A stretch of 64,000 nucleotides of DNA, taken from NCBI RefSeq assembly GCF_025362475.1, contig NZ_JANYGH010000031.1, forward strand, positions 1 to 64,000. Direction: 5' to 3'. The position numbers and the translations under genes were made by a program. The notes beneath the pieces are model-generated. The model did not search any database. It was not told where the DNA came from and saw only the letters and a program-made list of their open reading frames with translations. Positions 1 through 7,565 of this stretch are shown one piece after another (within the stretch, counting starts at the first letter, position 1; every line of letters begins with the position of its first letter). The DNA comes from Mucilaginibacter sp. Lineage in GTDB: Bacteria > Bacteroidota > Bacteroidia > Sphingobacteriales > Sphingobacteriaceae.

Positions 1-893
1 CCTTAGGTGTTATCCATTATTTTGTAAAGGGTGGCAAGCAATTACAAGGTTTGGACATTATGTATTATGGTGATATCCCAATTGGGTCGGGTTTATCTTC
101 TTCGGCATCTATCGAAGTTGTAACCGCTTATGCTTTTAACGAGTTGTTTAAAGGCGGTTTCAGTAAGCTGGAATTGGTGTTGATGGCTAAAAAGGTTGAG
201 AACGAATTTATAGGTTTGAACAGCGGCATTATGGATCAGTTTGCTGTTGCCTTTGGCGAAGAGAACAAGGCCCTGATGTTGGATTGTGATACTTTGGATT
301 ATGAGGCCGTTGACAGTAACCTTGGCGACTACCTGCTGGCTATTATCAATACCAATAAACCCCGCAAACTGGCCGAATCAAAATACAATGAACGTGTGGA
401 AGAATGCCAGACGGCTTTAACTGCCCTTCAGCAAGAACTAAACATCAATCACCTGTGCGATATTGATGCCGAAACGCTTCAAAAATACCAACACCTGATA
501 ACTGACACAGTTGTACTTAAGCGTGCCAAACACGTTATTGAAGAAAACGACCGTGTAAAACTTGCTGCCAAAGCTTTAGCTAATAATGATTTAGCCAAGT
601 TTGGCAAACTCATGTATGCATCTCACGATTCCCTGCGAGATTTGTACGAAGTAAGCGGTATTGAACTTGATACAGTGGCAGAGTACAGTAAAACAAACCC
701 TGATGTTGCCGGTGCCCGTATGACAGGTGCAGGTTTTGGCGGTTGTGCAATAGCCCTTGTTAAAGGCGATGCCTTTGAAGATTACAGCAAAGGTGTAACA
801 GATTACTACACCAGTAAAATAGGCTATGCACCGTCTGTATACAGCTCTTTAATTGGCAACGGCGTAGGTTTACTAAACGAGGTGGCTATTTAA
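1..893 (+). CDS. galK: Galactokinase, 5' truncated by window edge
   Basis: Phosphorylates galactose to galactose-1-phosphate in the cytoplasmic Leloir pathway. The reading frame is open from base 3 to the stop at 891-893, so the N-terminal part, including the sugar-binding motif, lies outside the window. Visible GHMP-kinase features are the ATP-binding loop PIGSGLSSSASIE, the segment GIMDQFAVAFG that carries the catalytic aspartate, and the C-terminal motif GARMTGAGFGGCAIALV. About 297 residues are present of the 380-390 usual for the family. A Met at base 51 is internal and should not be taken as the start. The next gene has its own promoter-like element, so galK probably ends its transcript here. 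The family assignment is firm. Confidence 0.95.
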   Translation, partial: LGVIHYFVKGGKQLQGLDIMYYGDIPIGSGLSSSASIEVVTAYAFNELFKGGFSKLELVLMAKKVENEFIGLNSGIMDQFAVAFGEENKALMLDCDTLDYEAVDSNLGDYLLAIINTNKPRKLAESKYNERVEECQTALTALQQELNINHLCDIDAETLQKYQHLITDTVVLKRAKHVIEENDRVKLAAKALANNDLAKFGKLMYASHDSLRDLYEVSGIELDTVAEYSKTNPDVAGARMTGAGFGGCAIALVKGDAFEDYSKGVTDYYTSKIGYAPSVYSSLIGNGVGLLNEVAI

Positions 894-905
894 GCTATTT
901 ATCAA

Positions 906-913
906 TACTTTTG
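906..913 (+). promoter_or_regulatory. Candidate -7 element for the TrmH-like gene
   Basis: TACTTTTG matches the Bacteroidota -7 consensus TAnnTTTG and lies 56 bases before the ATG at 970. It sits between the arms of a 9-bp inverted repeat, TTATCAATA at 899-907 and TATTGATAA at 934-942, which overlaps the element and could be an operator. No TTG is seen at the usual -33 distance. Confidence 0.45.
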
Positions 914-969
914 CGCCTCGAAGTTTATTAGTTTATTGATAAAGCTAATGAACCAGTAAAAAATAAACT

Positions 970-1509
970 ATGGAGATTCGCAAATTAAAGTTAGATGAGC
1001 TGAACCGGGCTTCTGTTGAGGAATTTAAGGAACAGGATAAGCTACCGGTTACCGTTGTGTTGGATAATGTGCGCAGCATGCACAATATAGGCTCTATCTT
1101 TCGTACCTCTGATGGTTTTGCGGTTGAGCAGGTTTACCTTTGTGGCATCACTGCTCAACCTCCTCATCGTGAAATTGAGAAAACAGCGCTTGGAGCCACC
1201 CAATCTGTAAACTGGACCTATTTCGAAACGCCATTACAAGCCGTTGAGCAATTACGGCTTGACGGATACCAGATCATTGCTGTTGAGCAAGCTAAAAACA
1301 GTATCATGCTCAATGAATTTAATCCTGATGCTACTAAAAAATATGCACTTGTATTTGGCAACGAAGTAAACGGCGTGAGCGATGAAGTGATGCAAAATAT
1401 TGATGCGTGTATCGAGATTCCTCAATTTGGTACTAAACACTCATTCAATATTGTGGTTTCGGCTGGCATTGTACTTTGGGATTTCTTTGCGAAGCTGGCT
1501 ATAAAATAG
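970..1509 (+). CDS. TrmH/SpoU-family RNA 2'-O-methyltransferase
   Basis: A predicted SAM-dependent ribose 2'-O-methyltransferase acting on tRNA or rRNA in the cytoplasm. The 179-residue protein is almost only the SPOUT knot domain. Motif 1 is NIGSIFRTSDGF near residue 37, with the conserved Arg. Motif 2 is LVFGNEVNGVSDE near 127. Motif 3 is IPQFGTKHSFNIVVSAG near 149, somewhat divergent from the usual SLNV. There is no N-terminal RNA-binding domain of the RlmB type, so the target cannot be named. The ATG at 970 is chosen because it follows a -7 element and an AT-rich leader. The family is certain; the substrate nucleotide is not known. Confidence 0.9.
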   Translation: MEIRKLKLDELNRASVEEFKEQDKLPVTVVLDNVRSMHNIGSIFRTSDGFAVEQVYLCGITAQPPHREIEKTALGATQSVNWTYFETPLQAVEQLRLDGYQIIAVEQAKNSIMLNEFNPDATKKYALVFGNEVNGVSDEVMQNIDACIEIPQFGTKHSFNIVVSAGIVLWDFFAKLAIK

Positions 1510-1593
1510 TCGGGAGTGATTTACTTGCAATGTGTACCCACTTCTCATCTGCCGGGAAGTTAATTTATTTTGTAAATTAGCTACTCCAATGTA

Positions 1594-2268
1594 ATGACCA
1601 ATAACCCAATGAACGCCCTCGCAAAAAAATTGCAAATAAAACCTGATTCCCGGTGGCTGTTTCAAAATGCACCTGCAAATTACCCGGATAGTTTATCACC
1701 TTTACCAGACGGTGCCCAGGTTGTTTTTAATACTGCCGGCGAATTTAACGGGATACAATTATTTGTTAACAGCAGTGCCGAACTGGCATCAGAACTGAAG
1801 GTGGTGTTTCCGTTATTAAATAATAATACCATTTTCTGGATCATCTATCCCAAAAAAAGCTCTGGCATAAAAACAGATCTCGAAATGATGGGCAGTTGGG
1901 ATGAACCAACTAAATATGGATGGGGTCCGGTTGCTGCTGCAGCAATTGATGAAACATGGACGGCTTTGCGTTTCAGGCCTGAGGGACAATCAAAAATTTC
2001 TGAAGGGCGAAATGAAAGCATCCGGAATAATGAATACAGTGAGTTTATTGATGTCGATAAAAAAGCAGTAACCCTCCCCGCTAATGTTAAGAGTGCACTT
2101 GAGCAACAGCCTGCCGCCCTGTCTTGGTTTCAGCAACTCTCCTATAGCAATAAGAAAGAATATCTACTGTGGATATTAACCGCCAAACAGGAAAAAACGC
2201 GTGAAGAACGCTTAGCTAAGATGGTGACCATGTTACTGAATAACAAGAAAAACCCTTCGGATAAATAA
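1594..2268 (+). CDS. YdeI/OmpD-associated family protein
   Basis: A predicted cytoplasmic protein of 224 residues without signal peptide or membrane segments. The C-terminal part, about residues 165-220, has the pattern LPANVKSALEQQPAALSWFQQLSYSNKKEYLLWI followed after a short gap by TREERLAKMV, which is typical of the YdeI/OmpD-associated domain linked in some bacteria to bacteriocin resistance. The N-terminal 130 residues resemble a DUF3052-like fold, with a hydrophobic strand FWIIYPKKSSG and a conserved-looking WDEPTKYGWGPVAAAAID. Its biochemical role is unknown. The ATG at 1594 is the first in frame; an alternative Met six codons later is possible. It appears monocistronic. Confidence 0.7.
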   Translation: MTNNPMNALAKKLQIKPDSRWLFQNAPANYPDSLSPLPDGAQVVFNTAGEFNGIQLFVNSSAELASELKVVFPLLNNNTIFWIIYPKKSSGIKTDLEMMGSWDEPTKYGWGPVAAAAIDETWTALRFRPEGQSKISEGRNESIRNNEYSEFIDVDKKAVTLPANVKSALEQQPAALSWFQQLSYSNKKEYLLWILTAKQEKTREERLAKMVTMLLNNKKNPSDK

Positions 2269-2342
2269 GTACCATAACTTTATTCTGACGCAAATAACCC
2301 AGGGGCCATTGAAATGACCTGAGGTTATTTTTCATTTCACTA

Positions 2343-2393
2343 TTGCGTAACCAAAAGGTTTCATATAAATTTGTAACCATAAGGTTTCATATA
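2343..2393 (+). promoter_or_regulatory. Promoter with two palindromic operators for the arsR-type gene
   Basis: A -33 TTG at 2343-2345 and a perfect -7 TAAATTTG at 2366-2373 are 20 bases apart, the expected Bacteroidota spacing. Two copies of a near-identical site, GTAACCAAAAGGTTTCATATA at 2348-2368 and GTAACCATAAGGTTTCATATA at 2374-2394, each contain the palindrome AACC-N4-GGTT (2349-2360 and 2375-2386). They are 26 bases apart; one lies between -33 and -7 and the other just downstream of -7. This is where a repressor would block RNA polymerase. Confidence 0.75.
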
Positions 2394-2405
2394 GCCATTA
2401 TTACC

Positions 2406-2750
2406 ATGCACCGAGACGTTTTTAAAGCCATTGCCGACCCCACCCGAAGGGAAATCATCAACCTGATAGCGCACCAAAGCATGAACCTTAATGCGGTGGC
2501 CGATAATTTTGAGATGAGCCGCCCAGCTGTATCCAAGCACATCAAGATTCTTACAGAGTGTGGTTTATTGGTTATTAAGCAGCAGGGCCGCGAACGATTT
2601 TGCAAAGCCGATTTAAAACAACTTAAAGAAATAACCGATTGGGCCGAACAGTATAGCCGGTTCTGGACACAAAAACTTGATGCCCTGGATATATTCCTCA
2701 CCAAAGAACAAAACACTGATAGTATAAATCCTAAAAATGAAAAATTATGA
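2406..2750 (+). CDS. ArsR-family winged-helix repressor
   Basis: A small DNA-binding regulator of 114 residues that probably controls itself and the overlapping SRPBCC gene. Seen: the N-terminal helix pattern MHRDVFKAIADPTRREI, the helix-turn-helix with recognition helix MSRPAVSKHIKILTE near residues 37-51, and the wing LVIKQQGRERFCKA. There is no metal-binding CxC in helix 3, so it belongs to the non-metal ArsR type paired with AHSA1-like proteins. An upstream in-frame TTG at 2343 lies in the -33 box, so the ATG at 2406 is preferred; it stands after the second operator copy. The stop overlaps the next start in ATGA, which indicates translational coupling. Confidence 0.88.
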   Translation: MHRDVFKAIADPTRREIINLIAHQSMNLNAVADNFEMSRPAVSKHIKILTECGLLVIKQQGRERFCKADLKQLKEITDWAEQYSRFWTQKLDALDIFLTKEQNTDSINPKNEKL

Positions 2751-3169
2751 GCACACAACCTTTTGAAATTGAACGCACTTACAACGCACCTGTGAGCAAA
2801 GTTTGGGAAGCCATTACCGACAGGGATAAAATGCAGGAATGGTATTTTAACATTGCCGAATTTAAACCGGAAGTTGGCTTCGAGTTTGAGTTCACAGCAG
2901 GTGACGATCATGTTAAATATCGCCACCTGTGCAGAGTAACCCAAGTTGTTGAAGGCAGCAAAATTGCCTATACCTGGCGCTATGATGGTCGCGAAGGCGA
3001 TTCGGAAGTTACATGGGAGTTGTTCCCCGAAGGTGAAGGCACCCGCCTTAAACTCACCCATACAGGCCTGGAAACCTTCCCTCAAACAGATGCCTTCAAA
3101 AAAGAAAATTTTGTTGCCGGCTGGACACATATAACAGGCATATCATTGAAGGATTACCTCGAAAAATAA
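2747..3169 (+). CDS. SRPBCC/AHSA1-domain protein
   Basis: A 140-residue cytoplasmic protein with the START/Bet v1-like fold that binds hydrophobic ligands. Nearly the whole chain is one AHSA1-type domain: it begins FEIERTYNAPVSKVWEAITD, continues with MQEWYF and GFEFEFTAGD, and has the later strand YTWRYDGREGDSEVTWEL. It overlaps the ArsR-type gene by four bases, a very common pair in Bacteroidota, where the regulator is thought to control the SRPBCC partner. The ligand is unknown. A TSS just after the shared promoter would give a two-gene mRNA. Confidence 0.85.
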   Translation: MSTQPFEIERTYNAPVSKVWEAITDRDKMQEWYFNIAEFKPEVGFEFEFTAGDDHVKYRHLCRVTQVVEGSKIAYTWRYDGREGDSEVTWELFPEGEGTRLKLTHTGLETFPQTDAFKKENFVAGWTHITGISLKDYLEK

Positions 3170-3188
3170 TTTGTCAGGATCATAGGAA

Positions 3189-3221
3189 AGACTTACGAAG
3201 TTTTGAAAACTTCGTAAGTCT
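3189..3221. repeat. 33-bp perfect palindrome (16-bp arms)
   Basis: AGACTTACGAAGTTTT at 3189-3204 and its exact reverse complement at 3206-3221 are separated by one base. It lies 19 bases after the SRPBCC stop. There is no T-run after it on either strand, so it is not a textbook terminator. A single-base centre suits a cruciform or a REP-like interspersed element better. Confidence 0.7.
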
Positions 3222-3273
3222 GGTATTCTGCAACTTTCATCCATAGATATTAAGTAATCTCCGGCTTACAATG

Positions 3274-3281
3274 TAGCTTTG
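3274..3281 (+). promoter_or_regulatory. Candidate -7 element for the Crp/Fnr-type gene
   Basis: TAGCTTTG matches TAnnTTTG and lies 72 bases before the ATG at 3354. No TTG occurs at the expected -33 distance, so the promoter may need an activator. Confidence 0.4.
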
Positions 3282-3353
3282 CGATACAACCTGTGCAGCT
3301 TGAGTATAAAACATTCTTGAAAAAAACTCCAACTGCTTTTAAGCACCATCTAT

Positions 3354-3926
3354 ATGCACTCCAAACTTACTGATCATATTAAAAAATTCATCGAACTTAC
3401 CGAAGCCGATGAGCAATTGATCAATTCGGCTGTGGTAGTGAAAACCGTTAAGAAAAAAGCTTTTCTGCTACAACCGGATCATATTTGTAAGGAGCTTTAT
3501 TTTGTAAGTAATGGCTGTTTACGCCTCTATTTTATCAACAAAAAATTAAACGAGCAGATAACCCAATTTGCGATCGAAAACTGGTGGCTTACTGACTATG
3601 TAAGTTTGGATAGCGGTAGCCCATCTTTTTATTATATCCAGGCCATTGAAAATACCGAGGTTATCAGCATAACAAAAAGCAAACTCGAAGAGCTTTTTAT
3701 AGCAGTCCCTAAATTGGAACGTTATTTCAGAATAGTACAGCAACGGGCATTTGCCGCAGCCCAAACCCGTATTAAATATATTTACAGTATGAGCGATGAA
3801 GAAAGATACTGGCATTTTAATAGTTTGTTCCCGGCTTTTATGCAGCGGATACCTCAATACATGCTGGCATCATATCTTGGTTTTACTCCACAATTTATGA
3901 GCAAAATAAGGGCGAAAAAAGGTTAG
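3354..3926 (+). CDS. Crp/Fnr-family transcriptional regulator
   Basis: A 190-residue regulator. Residues about 30-115 form a cyclic-nucleotide-binding-like beta barrel (LLQPDHICKELYFVSNGCLR, then FAIENWWLTDYVSLDSGSP), but the phosphate-binding Arg/Ser signature of true CRP is not obvious, so cAMP binding is doubtful. A long helix follows (RYFRIVQQRAFAAAQTRIKYI). The C-terminal helix-turn-helix includes IPQYMLASYLGFTPQFMSKIR. This short-HTH type is abundant in Bacteroidota. The downstream AhpD-like gene on the same strand is preceded by a palindrome that could be its operator. The family is clear; the signal is not known. Confidence 0.85.
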   Translation: MHSKLTDHIKKFIELTEADEQLINSAVVVKTVKKKAFLLQPDHICKELYFVSNGCLRLYFINKKLNEQITQFAIENWWLTDYVSLDSGSPSFYYIQAIENTEVISITKSKLEELFIAVPKLERYFRIVQQRAFAAAQTRIKYIYSMSDEERYWHFNSLFPAFMQRIPQYMLASYLGFTPQFMSKIRAKKG

Positions 3927-3968
3927 CGCACTTCTGTTTTATTAATCTTGATTCATTTTTTGACGCCT

Positions 3969-3998
3969 GTTTTGATACTACCTTTGATGTATCAAAAC
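3969..3998 (+). promoter_or_regulatory. Palindrome enclosing a -7 box, upstream of the AhpD-like gene
   Basis: GTTTTGATAC at 3969-3978 and GTATCAAAAC at 3989-3998 form a perfect 10-bp inverted repeat. The 10-base spacer holds TACCTTTG (3979-3986), a perfect -7 match. The nearest TTG (3960-3962) leaves a 16-base spacer, a little short for a -33. A dimeric regulator bound here would cover the promoter core. The neighbouring Crp/Fnr-type protein is the natural candidate. Confidence 0.6.
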
Positions 3999-4007
3999 AA
4001 CATAAAA

Positions 4008-4445
4008 ATGAAAACAAGAGTAAATATCGGTAAAACCGACCCGGAAGCCTACAAAATATTATTAAACCTTGATCAATATATCGCCAAAAGCACTGTAAGT
4101 AAAACTCACCGCGAATTGATCAAAATCCGGGCATCTCAAATAAATGGCTGTGCTTTTTGTATAGATATGCATACCAAAGACGCCCGTAAAGCCGGTGAAA
4201 CCGAACAACGTATTTATGCGCTTAATGCCTGGAGAGAAACACCACTTTTTACCGAAGAAGAGAGAGCAATACTGGCCTTAACAGAAGAGGTTACATTGAT
4301 ACAAAACCATGTTGCTGACGCTACCTATGAAGCCGTAGCCAAAGTTTTACCTGAAGCCTATATTGCACAAGTGATACTGGCCATCATAGCAATTAACGCA
4401 TGGAACAGGCTTGCTATTTCCACAGGGATGCAACCGGCGTTGTAA
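4008..4445 (+). CDS. Carboxymuconolactone decarboxylase/AhpD-like protein
   Basis: A 145-residue all-helical protein of the CMD/AhpD superfamily. The redox motif CAFCIDMH (CxxCxxxH) stands near residue 47, as in AhpD-type alkylhydroperoxidases, so a thiol-dependent peroxidase activity in the cytoplasm is plausible. Then follow ALNAWRETPLFTEEERAILALTEEVT and a second helical half ending AINAWNRLAIS. The frame is open further upstream to 3948, but that would run through the promoter palindrome, so the ATG at 4008 is preferred. It probably answers to the Crp/Fnr-type regulator directly upstream; that link is inferred from order and from the palindrome. Confidence 0.85.
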   Translation: MKTRVNIGKTDPEAYKILLNLDQYIAKSTVSKTHRELIKIRASQINGCAFCIDMHTKDARKAGETEQRIYALNAWRETPLFTEEERAILALTEEVTLIQNHVADATYEAVAKVLPEAYIAQVILAIIAINAWNRLAISTGMQPAL

Positions 4446-4477
4446 ATAAATTATCGTCAGTTTTTTTGCAAAAAAAC

Positions 4478-4574
4478 TTTGTCATCCTGAACGTAGTGAA
4501 AGATCTATTATTCATCATGCTTCTTCGCCCTGTAAATCTGCAAATAGATCGTTCACTACGTTCAGGATGACAAA
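4478..4574. repeat. Long imperfect palindrome, GTCATCCTGA family
   Basis: TTTGTCATCCTGAACGTAGT begins the left arm and its reverse complement ends the right arm. The arms of about 32 bases differ at one or two positions and enclose about 34 bases. A related element lies at 27686-27780. It sits between two convergent genes. It looks like a non-autonomous interspersed palindromic repeat. Confidence 0.75.
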
Positions 4575-4659
4575 CCTTTTAAAACATCATTATTGCGGCA
4601 GAGTGTTGAATATCCCCCCGCAATATCCTTTTTTTGTTTTTTTTCTACTCGCTTTTTTA

Positions 4660-4682
4660 AGCCCTCTCCTTTGGAGAGGGCT
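4660..4682 (-). terminator. Hairpin downstream of ppc
   Basis: AGCCCTCTCC and GGAGAGGGCT are perfect 10-bp arms with a 3-base loop, 15 bases past the ppc stop. On the minus strand it is followed by TTAAAAAAG rather than a clean T-run. The same CCCTCTCC-GGAGAGGG motif recurs near 21395, so it may be a dispersed repeat used as a terminator. Confidence 0.5.
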
Positions 4683-4697
4683 GGGCGAGGTTTCTGC

Positions 4698-7268
4698 TTA
4701 CGCCAAATTTCTACCGGCGTTCACAATACCATAAACCGTACGAATTACCAGCTTATCATAAATATCTACTAACTCACTATCTTTACTGTTGTTTAGGCAT
4801 TGCAGGGCATAATGCTGAATAATAACCAATGGCAGTACTATCTTTTCGCGAATGGCGATAGAACGGCGCTCAACAGGGTATTCTTCCATTAAAACAGTAG
4901 AGCCTGTTAGTTCTAACAGCATTTCACGGGTTAGTTCAAACTCATCTTTCAGCATTTTCCAAAAATCCCCAAATGTTTCATCTTTTTCAAGATAGGCGGT
5001 AACCCTGAAATCTGATTTTGACATAGACATCATGCAATTATCCAGCATGGTTTTAAAGAAACCAGATGTTTGATATAGTTCCTGAATTTCGTGCCAGTTA
5101 CCCCCATCCTTCATCTTTTTAAGCGCTGTACCTACACCGTAAAAACCAGGAATGCTTTGCTTAAGCTGGCTCCATGAGGTTACAAAGCTAATGGCACGCA
5201 AATCTTCCAGCTTCAATGGCGCGCCGGCGTTACGTTTGGTTGGGCGGCTACTGATATTAATCCTTGACAATAGTTTAAGCGGACTAAATTTTTCCAGGTA
5301 CTCTACAAACAAAGGATGAGCACGCAACGCCATAAATAGCTTATAACTTTCATCAGCCATTTCCGATATCAGCGATTTGTGCCTGCTATCCAATAAATCA
5401 TTACGATTAGGATGCAAGGCCGATATAACTCCCGCATTAACCAATTGCTCCATGTTAAACCTAGCGGTTTCAATTGATCCATATTGCGAACTTACTGTTT
5501 GTCCCTGTATGGTGAGCTGAATATGATCATTAGCTATTTCATTACCCATTGAAGCGTAAAAGCGATGTGTTTTACCTCCGCCGCGTGCCGGTGGGCCTCC
5601 CCTGCCATCAAAAAACGCAAGGCTTACGCCATACTTACGGGCTATGGTTGTTAGCTCAACTTTAGCTTTATAAATGCTCCAGTTAGCCATCAGGTAACCT
5701 CCATCCTTGGTGCTGTCAGAAAAACCGAGCATGATAGTTTGCCTGTTTCCACGCATTTTTAAATGCTGGGCATAATATGGATGAGTATATAGCTGCTCCA
5801 TGATCTCGCCTGCACGTGTCAGGTCATTCACAGTCTCAAACAGCGGCATAAAGTCAACAGTAAGACTATCTTTTTCCCATCCGCTCCATAAAAATAAATC
5901 TATAAGTTGTAAAATATCTGATGCCTGCTGACAATTACTGATGATAAAACGCTGGCAGGCTTTTTCGCCATTGCTCTGCTGAATTTGTTTCATCAGCCTT
6001 ATCGTATCCAGCGTGTCACGGGTCATGTCATCAGCATCGGCCGGGCATTTGTAATCAACCTCGTTAAAAGTAAGCTTGCTCAGTTTTTCGCCTTCATCAA
6101 ATTTATTATAACTTTTAACAACGCCTGTTTCTGCCTGTTCAGTCACAAAATCAAAAACGCTGCGCAATACACGGCTATCTTGTCTTATATCCAAAGTGGC
6201 AAAATAACAACCGAATAAACGTACCTTTTGCATCAAATCTTCTACCACATCAACAAACAAGCTATCGTGATCTGTAATGATGGTTTGTTTAATGGATTGA
6301 AGCAAGCTCAATAACTCCGCCTGCAAATTTTTAGGATCATTTTGCTCGTTGGCATTTTTGTAAATCAGCTTTTCAAGCTTAGCCATAGGTTTTTCAACAC
6401 CACGGAAAGTAATACGGCGTTTAAGCGTTCTAAAATCACGGTAATAGCACCTAAACAGGCGCTGCCTTAAATAGCTGGCAACAGCTTTGGTAGTTTCGGT
6501 AGTTACATTAGGATTTCCGTCCCTGTCGCCACCTGGCCAAAAGCCCATTTCAAGCAGCTGATTGCTGGCATCAATATCAAACTCGTCTTCGAGTTTTGAT
6601 TGTATACCCGATACGGCATGGTAAAATATATTTTCCAGAAACCACGATAAGCTGATGGCTTCATCAACAGGCGTAGGTGATGTTTTGTTAAAAAATGGTG
6701 TTTTGCCCAATTGCTGTAACAACACATCAATAGTATTAATATCGTTAACCTTTACAGCCTCTATAAGGTCGGTCATGATACCCAGCACCGTGCCAGGGTA
6801 AAACTGGGTTGGATGCGCGGTAAGCACCAGTCTTAACGAAAAGTCTTTTAACTTTTCGCTGATGTTTTTGCGGGTTTCATCACTTATGGCGGCTTGTTGC
6901 AGCAGGCTTTGCAAAGTTCCGGTATCATCAAACTTACCTATTTTATTAAAAGAAGAATCTTCAATAGCATCAAACAACACAACCTGGCGCTCAATGTATT
7001 GTATAAAACGAAACATCCTGTTTATCTGCTCGCGGTGATCAATATCCGGAACGTACTTCTTAAAAAAGGTTTCAATAATATCCGTAGGTGATGCGTTCAT
7101 TACAGCCCCCTTTTCGCAATGTGAGCTAAAAAAAGGCAACAAAATTCCTGTATCCTTTACCTGGTAAAAAGGAAGCGTTTGGAATAAACTGTTATACAAC
7201 TCAAAACGGGTTACAACTTCATGATTAAAAGTTGTTTCTCTTTGACTGAGTTTTAAAGTTAACGACAT
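4698..7268 (-). CDS. ppc: Phosphoenolpyruvate carboxylase
   Basis: Carboxylates PEP with bicarbonate to oxaloacetate, the anaplerotic feed of the TCA cycle, in the cytoplasm; citrate synthase is encoded later in the window. Key motifs with this start (856 residues): LVLTAHPTQFYPG with the catalytic His near 152, the WPGGDRDGNPNVT loop, LGFSDSTKDGGYLMANW, and the Gly-rich catalytic loop FFDGRGGPPARGGGKTHR. The C-terminus ends AGRNLA in place of the common RNTG. The length is slightly below the 880-930 typical of proteobacterial enzymes. The frame extends 16 codons upstream to 7316, but MSLTLKL at 7268 is the more natural start. The leader is AT-rich, without a clear Shine-Dalgarno. Confidence 0.96.
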   Translation of the reverse strand: MSLTLKLSQRETTFNHEVVTRFELYNSLFQTLPFYQVKDTGILLPFFSSHCEKGAVMNASPTDIIETFFKKYVPDIDHREQINRMFRFIQYIERQVVLFDAIEDSSFNKIGKFDDTGTLQSLLQQAAISDETRKNISEKLKDFSLRLVLTAHPTQFYPGTVLGIMTDLIEAVKVNDINTIDVLLQQLGKTPFFNKTSPTPVDEAISLSWFLENIFYHAVSGIQSKLEDEFDIDASNQLLEMGFWPGGDRDGNPNVTTETTKAVASYLRQRLFRCYYRDFRTLKRRITFRGVEKPMAKLEKLIYKNANEQNDPKNLQAELLSLLQSIKQTIITDHDSLFVDVVEDLMQKVRLFGCYFATLDIRQDSRVLRSVFDFVTEQAETGVVKSYNKFDEGEKLSKLTFNEVDYKCPADADDMTRDTLDTIRLMKQIQQSNGEKACQRFIISNCQQASDILQLIDLFLWSGWEKDSLTVDFMPLFETVNDLTRAGEIMEQLYTHPYYAQHLKMRGNRQTIMLGFSDSTKDGGYLMANWSIYKAKVELTTIARKYGVSLAFFDGRGGPPARGGGKTHRFYASMGNEIANDHIQLTIQGQTVSSQYGSIETARFNMEQLVNAGVISALHPNRNDLLDSRHKSLISEMADESYKLFMALRAHPLFVEYLEKFSPLKLLSRINISSRPTKRNAGAPLKLEDLRAISFVTSWSQLKQSIPGFYGVGTALKKMKDGGNWHEIQELYQTSGFFKTMLDNCMMSMSKSDFRVTAYLEKDETFGDFWKMLKDEFELTREMLLELTGSTVLMEEYPVERRSIAIREKIVLPLVIIQHYALQCLNNSKDSELVDIYDKLVIRTVYGIVNAGRNLA

Positions 7269-7436
7269 AGTACAAATAAGTTGAAGGTTAAAATTGATGG
7301 GCAATGGGCAGTGCACAATACCGGGGGTGAATTTAAATATCTAAAATTAAATTTCAGCAAAAAGTGAGTAATTTATAACAGTTATTCGTTATTAATGCCA
7401 TATTTATTAAAATACGCCCAAAAGATTTAATTTTTG

Positions 7437-7444
7437 TAAATTTG
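7437..7444 (+). promoter_or_regulatory. Candidate -7 element upstream of the FUSC gene
   Basis: TAAATTTG is a perfect TAnnTTTG match in the 297-base divergent spacer between ppc and the FUSC gene, and would give a leader of about 115 bases. No -33 TTG is seen at 19-21 bases. The rest of the spacer is AT-rich and shows no other clear feature. Confidence 0.45.
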
Positions 7445-7565
7445 AAAACCTTTTTTGGCGCAAAAAAAGCGTTAAATGAAATGGAGTCGCTCATTGCTAA
7501 AAATTTGCAATGAACCATGTAAACATCATAGCTTTATCTCCGTATAATAAAAACAAAGCAAATTA

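Noticed and set aside
2387..3130. A 247-codon open frame on the minus strand across the ArsR and SRPBCC genes
   Set aside because: It is antisense to two clear genes with known motifs, has a Cys/Phe-rich composition with no recognisable domain, and has no promoter of its own.
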